From assembly GCA_015680685.1 (NCBI GenBank), contig MNCI01026333.1, positions 188,108 to 252,107 of the forward strand: a DNA stretch of 64,000 nt, in the 5' to 3' direction. The position numbers and the translations under genes were made by a program. Source of the stretch: Gnetum montanum. Taxonomy: Eukaryota; Streptophyta; Gnetopsida; Gnetales; Gnetaceae. The first letter of the stretch is position 1, and each line of letters opens with the position of its first letter. Shown in pieces: positions 1 to 10,114 of this stretch. A model generated the notes under the pieces. It had not been told where the DNA came from and searched no databases. It was given only the letters and a program-made list of their open reading frames with translations.

Positions 1-827
1 CATGAGTATGTGGTGAAGGTGGCCATTATTTCTTCTCTTTTGTGGTCATGGCTAGTGTCTTTTCTTTCATCATTTTGGCCCATGAAACAATGGGAGCATG
101 TTTGCGTGTATCATTTTCATAGTGGACTATCCTTGCCCTTTTGCATAATTTTCTAATCAGGTAAGGAAAAGGCAAGGCCTATCTTGCACATTTATTCTCC
201 TTAAACTACTTCTCTACCTGGCTAGAAATTTTCTACTTAGAGTAGCGCATGCTTGGAAAAAAAAAGGTTTTCACCTTACTAGCCCTTAATGTTGGATTGA
301 TATGGGAGGCCACTATCTTAAAATGAACTTGCTCTACCAGTGTGAGCATACCAAACTCCTTACGGTCAACTCCATAACACAATTGATTCCACTTGTTTTT
401 TGCTCTAGGATCACCTTGTGTGGACAACTCTATCAATCTTGTTCCCACATTAGGCAACCTAAGAACCTATGTAATAGCTTCTATTAAATAGGATACTTGA
501 ATATCCTTCATTTTCACAACAGCTCCCACTCTCATATTATTCAAGAAGAGATACAATTTTTTCATGTATCACTTCCCACTGGAGATGATGATTGGACACA
601 TGGGAAAGGCTTACAGTTGATCTCTAACATCCTCTAGAGCTTGCTTAACAAATGGCCTAGATTTCACTTCCTAAATAATTGATCATTGAATTTCACATTT
701 CCTAATTGTGTTGAGGTAGCGCTATGTGAGTATGACTTCTAGTCTAAGTACAGGGCCTAGTGCCTTGCCTTGCTATGAGTGTTCCAATGTAGCTTCTTCT
801 TTGGGAATCTATCAGACAGATTCCACC
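1..827. other. AT-rich flank, no gene recognised
   Basis: Nothing here translates into a protein I recognise on either strand; frames are short and broken. It is the left flank of the Ty3/gypsy element that begins at 833. Confidence 0.5.
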
Positions 828-832
828 TTGAC
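828..832. repeat. Target site duplication, left copy (element 1)
   Basis: TTGAC directly precedes the left LTR. The matching TCGAC follows the right LTR at 10110-10114. The one difference is a C/T transition, expected for an old insertion. Confidence 0.6.
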
Positions 833-1180
833 TATGACATCATATTCCCAAATGTTATAAAAATGTGATCACTTAATTTATTACATTCATCATTATCTTA
901 GTTAATATTCTAGAAATATCATAAATATTTAATAAATTAATTAATTCAAAAATAAATAATTTGTGCTAAAGAATAAAGCAAGGGAAAATGAATAAATTTT
1001 ATTAATATAAGAGAGTACTATAACACCCTTTAGGTTGTCTTCCTATGCCACTTAAGTCTTAGAGGTAATCTGGCACTACCACCATGGTTAGGCTATCCTA
1101 CCAAAGGGGTGATCAGTCCCTTTTTTTCCTACTTCACCCATCTCCCATTACTTGCCTTTCCATGCTTAGCAATGCTTTTA
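833..1180 (-). repeat. 3' LTR of element 1 (shortened)
   Basis: Co-linear with 9605-9975, sharing for example a block around 'ATTCTAGAAATATCATAA' and one around 'AGAGAGTACTATAACA'. Similarity stops near 1180, where integrase-end coding sequence begins. About 130 bp of the U3 side seen in the right LTR is therefore missing here, probably deleted together with the polypurine tract. Confidence 0.75.
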
Positions 1181-1229
1181 ACATCAAAGCTAATGTTGGA
1201 TCATAATGGCAAAGTATTCCAATCTAACA

Positions 1230-2335
1230 GATATGATACATCATTTTTATGAAATTTCATTACCAAAATCACATGAAAACCTTGATGAATTTTTAAGGTG
1301 GATAAAAAATTCAATTGATATGCTAGTTCACTAATTCTTTCAAAAATTTCAAAAGGTCCACAAAATCTAGGTCAATTTAGTATATTTTCCCAATTTAAGA
1401 GAACTTATAGTAGTTTTACTCTCATTAATACTTGATCACCTACTTGGAATTATTTTTTAAGTTGATGTTGATCTACATATCCTTTATATTTATGTTGGGT
1501 AGCTTGTAAATTTTTTTTTTCTCTTGTGACAATGATTTCCATGATTTTCATTTCTTCTTCCTTCCATTCCATTCTTAAGGTTGGATCTACCTAGGTTAAT
1601 GGCATACAATAATTATGTCCATATACTACTTTGAATGTTGTTTGATGTATAGATCCTTGATAATTACTATTATAGGAAAATTCTACTAGGTGTAAATAAT
1701 TCTCCCATGTTTTTTATCTACTTCTGACATAGCTTCATAAGATATCTTTTAATATTCTATTCACATGTTCGTTTTATACATTAGCCTCAAGGTGATAAGC
1801 TATGCTAAATTTCAACTGGGTTCCATGATCTCTGAAGAAACTTTTCTAGAATTTGAGTATGAACTTGGGATCTTTGTCTAAAGTGATAGATTTTGGAAAA
1901 CCATGCAATCAAAATACTTCACCTATGAATTTTTAGGCTACTTCTTCTATTGTGTTTGTAGATTTCAAAGCTATAAAATGTGTCATCTTTGAAAGGTGAA
2001 CAACCACTATGACAATTGAGTCATTTCCCTTTTTAGTTATTGGCAATCCCACAATGAAGTCCATAGTGATATCTTTCCATTTTCAGGTTGGGACTTCCAA
2101 AGGTTGTAATAATCCACTAGGTTTCCTCTATTTAGCTTTTATTCTTTGACATGTTGGATAATTTTTAATGTATGAGGACACATCATTCTTCATTCCAAGC
2201 AAGAAATAAGATTTTCAAATTATCATATATTTCTTAATATAACCTGGGTGTTCTATGTATGGTACTTCATGTGCTTCACACAATAATCTTAGTCTTCAAT
2301 TTTCTTTTGGTATGCATTATCTTTATCCTTTCATC
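1230..2335 (-). pseudogene. Ty3/gypsy integrase remnant
   Basis: Translation of the minus strand, crossing stops, gives the zinc-binding N-terminal part near 2290-2120 (HPGY, then PTCQRIKAK), followed by the catalytic core start MDFIVGLP and LSKMTHFIALK near 2060-1940. Next comes HGFPKSITLDKDPKF, then FFRDHGTQLKFS near 1910-1800. The C-terminal part has GPFEIFERISELAYQL and IHQGFHV near 1350-1240, the position where gypsy integrases have HNVFHVS. Several in-frame stops break it. Its substrate in life would be the element's own cDNA ends. It follows RNase H as expected. Confidence 0.85.
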
Positions 2336-2479
2336 AATAAATTGTTAGAAGTTGATATTGAGACTCATATGAAATATTGGTTAAAATATTTTTAAAATAA
2401 ATGTCTTCTTTTACATGTTCCTTTATTTCTTCTTCCATAGGGGTCATTACTACACCTATCATTAAATTTCACATTTAAC

Positions 2480-2925
2480 TAAGGGCATTGGCTACCACAT
2501 TTTTCTTACCAAGAATATATTTGATTTCAAAATCCTATTCAGCCAATAATTCTATCCATCACCTTTGACAAGTATTCGAAATAGGTTATCTTTGCAAATA
2601 TTCTAAACGTTTATGATCTATTTTTAGTACAAACCTTTTTCTATAAAGATAATGTCTTCAAACTTTTAGAGCATGAACAATTGCTAATAATTCTAAATCA
2701 TGGGTTGAGTAATTTACCTCAACTCCTCATAATTTACAAGATTCATAACATACCACTTTATCTTCTTCTGAAAGAACTACATCAATTCCTATTCCACAGG
2801 CATTTATGAATATTTCAAATGGTAATTCTTCATTCGAAATTCGAAAAATAAGTACTGTTGTAAGTAGCATCTTTAATCTGAGAAAAGATTCCCTACAGTT
2901 TTCATCAAATTTTAACACATGTTTC
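2480..2925 (-). pseudogene. Ty3/gypsy RNase H remnant
   Basis: The N-terminal part is open from 2918 to 2727. It reads SFLRLKMLLTT, then LPFEIFINACGIGIDVVLSE and VVCYES, aligning with the RT-RNase H connection and first RNase H strands of gypsy Pol (usual form PF..DASD.GIGAVL.Q). The catalytic Asp of DAS is replaced by Asn (NAC). The rest, toward 2480, is frame-broken. Confidence 0.75.
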
Positions 2926-3039
2926 TCCTAAAAAAGGTTAGTCAATGGGGCTACCGATGTAGAATAATCTTTAATGAAACATTAATAAAAACTAGCTAAA
3001 CCTAAGAAATTATGAACTACTATAACATTTTAACTTAGG

Positions 3040-3795
3040 CCAATCCTACATCACACTACTTTTTGCTAGATCTACTTGCAATCCTTTCTTGGAAACTATA
3101 TGTGCTAAGTATGAAACTTCTTTATTAAAACTTTCACATTTACTCAATTTAGCTTTTAGTTGATGCTCTTTAAGAATTTCCATTGTAATTTTCAAATGTT
3201 TGATATTTTCTTCTTTTGACTTAGAGTAAACAAGTATATCATGAATAAATACTATATCAAATTGATCAAGATATTCATCAAAAATATTATTCATTAATGC
3301 CATGAATGTTGTAGGTGTATTAGTTAATCGAAATAGCATCACAAAAAATTTGTATAATCCATATCTAGTTCTAAAAGTAATTTTCTCAATATCTTTCTCT
3401 TTAATACTTATTTGGTGATAATTTGATTTTAAATCAATCATTGAGAAATAACATGCACTTGTAAGCTGATCAAACAAATCATTGATTGCAGGCAAGGGAT
3501 AAGTATTTTTCATCATCACTTTATTCAATGATCTCTAATTGATGCATAATCCTAGTGTACAATCTTTCTTTTTAATGAACAAGACTGGTGGACCCTAAGG
3601 TGATATGCTAGGTCTAAGTTTCCCTTTCTCCAATAATTGGTCTAATTGTACTTTTAATTCTCTTAATTTGGAAGTAGAAAATCCATAAGGAGCTTTTGAT
3701 ATAGGTTGTGTACTAGGAAAAATATCAATGGCATGCTCGATAGCCCTTTTTGGAGGTAGTTCTCTAGTTTCACCAAATATTGAATCTTTATATTC
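3040..3795 (-). pseudogene. Ty3/gypsy reverse transcriptase remnant
   Basis: The region upstream of the fingers reads LPPKRAIEHAIDIFP, then APYGFSTSKLRELK and LLEKGKLRPSISP (3790-3600). The fingers/palm part from 3528 is open to 3046, with NTYPLPAINDLFDQL and YFSMIDLKSNYHQI (motif A region). The catalytic box reads FIHDILVYS where active elements have Y-I/V-D-D, so one catalytic Asp is His. Stops occur at 3590 and about 3540. The order protease-RT-RNase H is intact. Confidence 0.88.
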
Positions 3796-3829
3796 CTTAA
3801 GTTCATTTAGGATCTTAGTACTTGAATAC

Positions 3830-4200
3830 TAACATTAGGTTACCTTGAAAACCAACATCATAGCATCTTTTGTTACTAATATTCTAGCTTGCTTAATACT
3901 TATCACATGAATTTTCTTTGTTGTTCCTACCCCCTTTAGAACCCTAACTATATCAATGGTTAGGACTTTTAAAATATGAGTTTCAAAATGGGTAGTAACA
4001 TCAAATTTTTGCAGCAAAGACATTCCTAAAATTACATCAACATCAACTAGTTTAAATTCAAAAAATTTATCAATCAAAGGCATGTTTTGCAAGATAAATG
4101 TAATTTCTCCATATATGGTATGTCTGCTCACAATTGCTTCATCTGCTAGTTCTATCTTAATAATTCTTTGGTAAGGTAGACTTAATAATTCTCTGGTAAG
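3830..4200 (-). pseudogene. Ty3/gypsy aspartic protease remnant
   Basis: An open stretch at 4131-3835 contains FFEFKLVDVDVILGMSLLQK, the C-terminal flap-to-ILGM strand of gypsy retropepsins (usual form D.ILGMDWL). The upstream catalytic D-S/T-G loop is not readable with confidence because of frame breaks between 4131 and 4300. It sits just before the RT, as expected in gypsy Pol. Confidence 0.7.
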
Positions 4201-4399
4201 GTAGATTTTTAATTGATAGTGGTGCTAGTAATAAGTTTCATTCTTCAAAGTTAATCAATTAAAAATCTAACTTTTTTACCTTTAATTAAACCATCCAAAA
4301 TTATTAAATCAAATTGAAATTTACACAAACTTGATTTAGTCGATGTAGGTATCTTCTTTACTATTGTGGTAGTGATTGGATTTTTCCCTTTGTTCATAT

Positions 4400-5640
4400 T
4401 TGGGTTGGGTTTTTGACTTCTGATTTGGTTGCTTTTTTGTATTTTTGCTTGAAATTTTGGGTAGTCTCATTTTTGAAATGATCTTCACCATAAATAAAAC
4501 ATCTAGATGGTGATTAAGCTATTTTGGTTCATGTCTCTTCTACAATTTCTTGTGGAAAAGTAGTTTTTTAAAGAGTTGTTTGTCAAATGGTAACTTGTAT
4601 CTGATTTCATTCATCATAATCCTTAGCAATTCTATATTCTTCATTCATAATTTGAGGATTATGGGCTCATGTTTAGGGATATAATTAAGCATGTACTCCT
4701 TCCATGAAGTTTAAAGATAATTCTCCCTCATCTTAGTGACTTACATATCAAGAGAGACCAAAACATTCCCCGTAGTAATCATCTATTTATCACCTTCCCA
4801 ACCTTAAGGAATCAAATCTCATTTTGCGCTCTTTGAGAAAAGAATCAACAATGAATTTCTGTTCAAAATCTCAATAAAAATTAAGCCAATTTTTAATTAA
4901 ACCTTGAGATCTTATTCCATTTCATCATGTTTCCAATAGTCTTCTTAAATACAAGGAGAGAACTTCTAAACATTGATGGCTTGACAAATTCAACATATTG
5001 AAGTAATTTTTCATTGTATCAAGCCAATCCTTTTCCTTGGCATTGGATTCATGGGCTTCATCGTAATGACCTAATTTTACTTTCTTATCATGGACTTGTG
5101 TCAATGATTCTCTAGGTGGATTAAGCTAGTTCCCATATCCTTCACGTTCGATTTCAATTCTACGACCTATAGGAGGAATTTTGGTATCCTATTCACTAGT
5201 AGGTAGAGATTGTGTTTGGTGTGGATCCTTAGGGGAAGGTTAATCTTGGTCTTGATGTTGTTCCATATGTAGAATATGGGTAGGGATTGAAGCTAAATGA
5301 GATTGTAAGCTAATTGTTTGATACAACCTAGAAAGGAAGCCATCTTTCTTTGCACATCTGACAATTTATCTTCTGAACTCTACAATAATTTCCTAATTTT
5401 CTCAAACATATTTTACATCTCTATCACAAACCCTTGGTTTGAGTGACAAAATTATTCTTGAACACCCCAAATCTAATTAATTTTATTCTCAAGGACATTC
5501 ATCCAGTCATTGACTTAGGCTTTCATTTCTCTCCAATTTATTCTTCACGTTTCAAACATTGGTAAGTTGGCCCTTTCTATGGGTCTTGAAGTCATTAGTC
5601 AGTTGCAAAAGAAGTTGAATCTCTTATGGATTTCTTGTCA
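4400..5640 (-). pseudogene. Ty3/gypsy gag remnant
   Basis: Near 5090-4950 the minus strand reads LGHYDEAHESNAKEKDWLDT, like the K.DG....A..WLD...YF core of plant gypsy Gag. Near 4500-4440 a decayed zinc knuckle appears as RCFIYGEDHFKNETTQ, where the usual CX2CX4HX4C has lost its second and last cysteines. Multiple stops are present. Confidence 0.65.
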
Positions 5641-6013
5641 AGTACTGAATAAAAATTATTTTTGGTACATAAAATAATAAATTAAATGCTAATTTTTGTT
5701 AATACAAAAGGTAAATCTAATTGTTCCATTGAGTTTAGAAGGTTCAAATCTATTGGAATCAATTTTTTTTTTTTTGGAAATGAACTCCAGATGCAAAAGC
5801 TATAGATGTTTTAGGTTTACAAACTTTTACATTTTCCAAGGCTTCTCAAGAGGTTACACATCCCAGTTCTACTCCAGGATGTATGCACTTAATGACAAAA
5901 TTTTTATTTCTCCTATTATCATAGTGCCCATTTGAATTTTTGCAAATAATTGAGCACATTTTTTATTTAAACTAAAAGTAATGGGTGCAAAATATTTTTT
6001 GAAAAAAAAATTT
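5641..6013. other. AT-rich stretch inside element 1
   Basis: No coding or structural signal recognised; T-rich with short frames only. Confidence 0.4.
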
Positions 6014-6082
6014 CATCAATTGATGGGAATTTCAAAATTTTCATCAATTGTTAGAAAAATTGTATTTTCCCATCAATTGATG
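6014..6082. repeat. Pair of perfect 12-bp palindromes
   Basis: CATCAATTGATG occurs at 6014-6025 and again at 6071-6082, with a half copy (CATCAATTG) near 6042. Together they can pair as a hairpin with a loop of about 45 bases. Confidence 0.6.
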
Positions 6083-6118
6083 GACAACCCATTCAAGGAT
6101 CCACACGGTGATGCTAGA

Positions 6119-6297
6119 GGTAGTCATGGGTGGCATAGGAGATGGTGATGGACAACATGGAAGGTCATGATGGGAAGCACAAGAGGCAATGATGGATGAC
6201 ACATGAAATATTGATGGACAACATGGGAGAGATAGCATGGGAGGCAGTGATGGGTGGCATAGGAGGTAGTGATAGATGGTGCAAGAGGTAGTAATTA
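6119..6297. repeat. Degenerate ~22-bp minisatellite
   Basis: About eight diverged units of the form TGATGGRYGRCAYARGAGGY run through this stretch. Purines are strongly concentrated on the plus strand. The short minus frames across it are a by-product of the repeat. Confidence 0.6.
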
Positions 6298-6714
6298 GCG
6301 ATAGGTACTAGGCAAGTGGTAGGCAAGGCACAACATAGTGCAATGATGCGATGCTGGTAGGCATGAGGCAAAGCATAGTTTGGAATGATAGTTTACAAAG
6401 AGAAGGTAGAAAGGCACATAGAGGGCAATGTTTAGGACAATGTAGCATAGTGCATCATGGGTTTTGCTACAGCTACAATGTGGCAGCCAATTTTCTACAG
6501 CTATGATTGGGCAGCGTGATGTAGTACGATGGAGTAGTAGTATAGCAACACAAGTGGTGTGGTGGCACAAGAGGCATGGCACGGTGTGCGTAGCATTGGT
6601 AGTAGTGGTGGAGGCATGCAAGTGTGATGTGTCAAGGCTATCTAATGTGTGTGGTAGGGCTATGCTAGGGTAGGGGATGTGGTAGCACAACTGGTGGACA
6701 TGAAAAAATGCCCT
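6298..6714. other. Strand-asymmetric G-rich stretch
   Basis: It continues the G/A-rich composition of the minisatellite without a regular period. The longest open frame (6690-6295, minus) is His/Thr/Cys-rich low complexity and resembles no family. Confidence 0.4.
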
Positions 6715-6900
6715 TTGGCCTTACCCAAGGGTCAATTCCTGTGACTACTAACATGTGGCCACAGCTAGCCATGGCCTTGCCATGGTTGGCCACGAAGGCC
6801 CTATTGTGGTTGGTTGTGCCCCTATCATGGTTGGCCCTATAGGGCTAGCTACAACCTTACTGTGGTTTGCTATAGTCCTACCCATGGCTGGCTTCATTCA
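6715..6900. repeat. Degenerate GGCCATGG-type repeats
   Basis: Variants of CCATGGTTGGCC and GCCATGGCC recur every 20-30 bp. They are partly self-complementary. No protein is recognised. Confidence 0.5.
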
Positions 6901-7433
6901 AATTCTTTTAAGTGTCAAATAAAATTGTTTTTGGGGCTTGTGTTCAAATTCGATACCTTCAACTTGATTTTCTTTAAAATTAAAAATAATTATAAAAAAA
7001 TAATATATTTTATTTTATTATTATTTATATATTATTATTAATAATAATTTTAAACTACATGTAACTTAAGAATGACTATATCTTTCAAATTGTAAGTTAA
7101 ATTTTGATGCAATTGGTACTATTGGAATTATCTCATAGAGTACATCAAGTTAAACTATAGATAATTCCACTTTAGTAAACCTAAAAATCATAAAATCCAG
7201 AAAAGTAAATGTTATCTTTTAAAATAAAAAGTAAATATTAGTTTCTTAAAAAAAAGTATATCTTAGTTTTTATTAAATCTTTGGTTATCTTAAGTTATAC
7301 TTTCTCTTAGCTTTTTCTATGATTTCTATGATTGTATTATAAATATAAGTAGGATGATTTACTCATCACAACTTAATATCAGTGAAAGATTTTCAATAGA
7401 GAAGCTGTAAGATTTTCTATTATAAAGAATTCA

Positions 7434-9370
7434 TGGCTCCCAAACGTCAAGCTTAACCCACAGGCTTTTTCAAGTAGTAACTCTTTATTGCCTAATATTA
7501 TTTTACATCAAAATAATGTCCTCTCTACTTCTGATTAGGTTCATAACTTGCTTTGGAAGGAGGGTTTCTAGTTCCTTACCACTTCTAGGTTAGTTTATTT
7601 ACTTGTTTTTCCAGTTTTTAAACTTTTCCAATGCAAAAGTATTCTTTTGGAGTGGTGTGAACAGTATGACCATAAGAAAATTTCTACATTTCAATTAGTT
7701 TTTGGAGTAATAACAATCCTTCTTCTTAATATTAAATCGGTGTTAGGTTTTCAATAAGGAGAGGATCCTTTAATTTCTTCAATTTATTCACAGAAATTTA
7801 GATCTTTTCGTAAGAAGGAATTGTCTAACTACATTATTAATTCTACCATTGGAAAAAGCCAATTTTTTTGTAAACATTTCATTAACTAGCCTCACTTTGA
7901 CTTATGTCTATTCATTAGTAGTAAGGTTATATGGTATAGACAAAAATCCAGTGTTAGTTCTTATTCTATTTTCATACTTCATCGTGCCATAACTAGTAGG
8001 ATTTATGATTGATTATTGTGTTGTTTCTCTACCTAGTATACTACTATGACTGAAATTACTATTTCCCAATAAAATCCTTCAAAATCCTATACCCTATGTT
8101 GTATACCCTTCATCATGTGTATGATCCTAAGTTATGATCATCCTAAGAATTGTTTTACTCTCTACAAACCTCAGTTGTGCCCCAAATTTCTTGAAGATGA
8201 GAGGGTTATAAGGAGTAAGATTTATAGCTTAGAGTCAGGAGGAAGTCAATGAAATATTTTCATGTTTTTATTATTTCTTTGTTTTTTGATTATTTTTTTA
8301 TTTTCTATATTTGATAGTGCAATTTGGGTTGTAAAATGAACCAACGTAGAGTGCTGAAGTTGCACAAGTTGAAGAAATTCAAGGTATTTCATCCTTTGGT
8401 AAGATTCAATGACAAGAATAGGTCATGCTTTCTACTCTGAAGGTATTTATATTTAAATATAAATTAATTAGTTTTATGTATTATTTATATAATTTTTTTC
8501 TAATAAATTTCTTTCTCTAGAGGCAACGTATTGGGTGAAGTTCTGGAAATCTAGTAGTTCTAAAACAATAGCCTTCACAACAATCCCAACAAACTTGGTA
8601 GAGATCAAGACAAGATAAGGAAAAGAAACTAGAGGTAAGTTTTAGTTATTTAAAGGTTTAAATACTTCCCTTTTTTCTTTGTATGATNTTCTTCTTTCTC
8701 GATATCAAGATCTTCTCATTTGATGGGAAAGATAGTGGTGGAAGCTAAAGAAGAACTTATACTTCATTGACACATTAGCCAAAAAATCTCAAATAATAAC
8801 TCCTATTTTGTTCATGAGGATGTCTATCATCTATGGGAATCTTACTCATGCAACTTCAAGGAAGATTATGATTTAATATAGGGTAGAGTTCCATCATCTT
8901 TTCATCCAATCCTAAGGATGCTCCAAATGTTGTAAAAGATTTGGAGTAACTCTTAGGAGAATTAGAAAGTGAAACATGCTATGCTCACCATCTAACTCAT
9001 GAATAATTTCTTCAAATTTATAATGATCAATTTCAGGCAATACTTCTTCTTTTTTTAATTTGTTTGTATTTGTTTGTTGATTTGCTCATAACTCATTATT
9101 TAAATCTTGTTTCCTAAAGAAAAAGAAGAAGAAATGGCAAAAATACATGGATGATCTATTAATATAGATGGATATGTTGCAAAAAAAACTTAAAAGAAAG
9201 GAGGAATCAATAGTTGTAGCAAGACATGCCACTAAATATGTCAAATAATTATGTGATTGATTGGTTAGATGCAAAGTAGTACTTAGTAAGGTAGATGCTA
9301 CTACTAAAGAAAGAGAGTCCCAATTAAAGATAGTCATAGATCTTCTTATGTCTTTTAGTCATAACAAATG
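7434..9370 (+). pseudogene. Possible multi-exon plus-strand relic inside element 1
   Basis: Unassigned. A TATAAATATA stands at 7338-7347 and an ATG at 7434, about 90 bp downstream, but that frame stops after seven codons. Further on, splice-like junctions are visible: ...GAAG|GTATTTATAT near 8441 to TTTCTTTCTCTAG|AGG near 8520, and AGAG|GTAAGTTTTAG near 8634. Short readable segments such as HPKNCFTLYKPQLCPKFLED (about 8140-8200) look protein-like, but I do not recognise a family and many stops intervene. It runs opposite to the surrounding retroelement. It could be a captured gene, a nested element or chance. Confidence 0.25.
8688..8688. other. Single ambiguous base
   Basis: One N, probably an unresolved base or contig join. 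Confidence 0.9.
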
Positions 9371-9591
9371 ATCATAGTTTCCTATCTTACATTTTTCCTA
9401 TTCTACTTCTTTTCCCTGTTCTTCCTTTTTCTATATCCCATGTAAATGTACTGCCTCTTAGTTCTCTTTTACTACAAAATAAAATAATATAATATTTTCT
9501 TCCATTTTATTATTTTTCTTAATGTACTTGTGTTCAACAATAATAATAAAATAAAGTTTTTCTTCCACTTTGGCTCTTGAATTATGATTTT

Positions 9592-9602
9592 CTCTAATAC
9601 CA
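9592..9602 (-). other. Primer binding site of element 1 (iMet-tRNA type)
   Basis: On the minus strand TGGTATTAGAG follows the end of the right LTR by two bases. It matches the usual plant TGGTATCAGAG with one C/T change. Confidence 0.75.
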
Positions 9603-9604
9603 AA

Positions 9605-10109
9605 TGTGACATTCCATTCTTGGATGTGATAAAAATGCAATCACTTAATTTATTGCATTCAACATTATCTTGGATAATATTCTAGAAATATCATAAATAT
9701 TTAATAAATGAATTAACTACAAAATAAATGATTGGTACTGAAGAATAAAGAAAGAAAAACATAAATTTTATTAATAGAAGAGAGTACTATAACAACCTTT
9801 AAGTTGTCTTCCTATGCAACTTAAGCCTTAGAGGTAATTTGGCACTACCACCACAGTTAGACTATCCTACTAAAGGGTTGATCAGTCCCTTTTATCCCAC
9901 TTCACTCAGCTCTCATTAGTTGTCTTTCCCAGCTCTACAACTCCATGCCTAGCATGAACTCTAACCTTGGCCTTAAATGGGATAGGAAAACCTTTTCCCA
10001 AGCGATACATGAATAATTGTAACCCCTCATAAGAAGGTGCCCCTTCATTTGAAGGCTAATTATATTGTTTACAATTACTTCCACCCTTAATAAGGGACAG
10101 GACATTACA
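9605..10109 (-). repeat. 5' LTR of element 1
   Basis: On the minus strand it starts TGTAATGTCCTGTCCC and ends GGAATGTCACA, so it is a TG...CA LTR of about 505 bp. It matches 833-1180 over its left 370 bp. The primer site is just inside and the TCGAC target duplication just outside. Confidence 0.8.
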
Positions 10110-10114
10110 TCGAC
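10110..10114. repeat. Target site duplication, right copy (element 1)
   Basis: TCGAC, pairing with TTGAC at 828-832. Confidence 0.6.

Larger units (their letters stand above)
833..10109 (-). mobile_element. Element 1: decayed full-length Ty3/gypsy LTR retrotransposon
   Basis: A 9.3 kb minus-strand element. Read right to left it has a 5' LTR (9605-10109), an iMet-type primer binding site, a long leader, then gag, protease, reverse transcriptase, RNase H, integrase and a 3' LTR (833 to about 1180). The protease-RT-RNase H-integrase order is that of Ty3/gypsy. Every coding part carries stops or frameshifts, so it cannot be autonomous. The 5-bp duplication at the ends (TTGAC/TCGAC) shows one insertion event. 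The stretch 5640-9590 between gag and the primer site is unusually long and holds minisatellites and a plus-strand gene-like relic, so a nested insertion there is possible. I see no clear chromodomain after the integrase. Confidence 0.85.

Noticed and set aside
6295-6690. 131-codon minus-strand frame
   Set aside because: Low-complexity His/Thr/Cys/Leu sequence produced by biased composition and repeats; no family resemblance.
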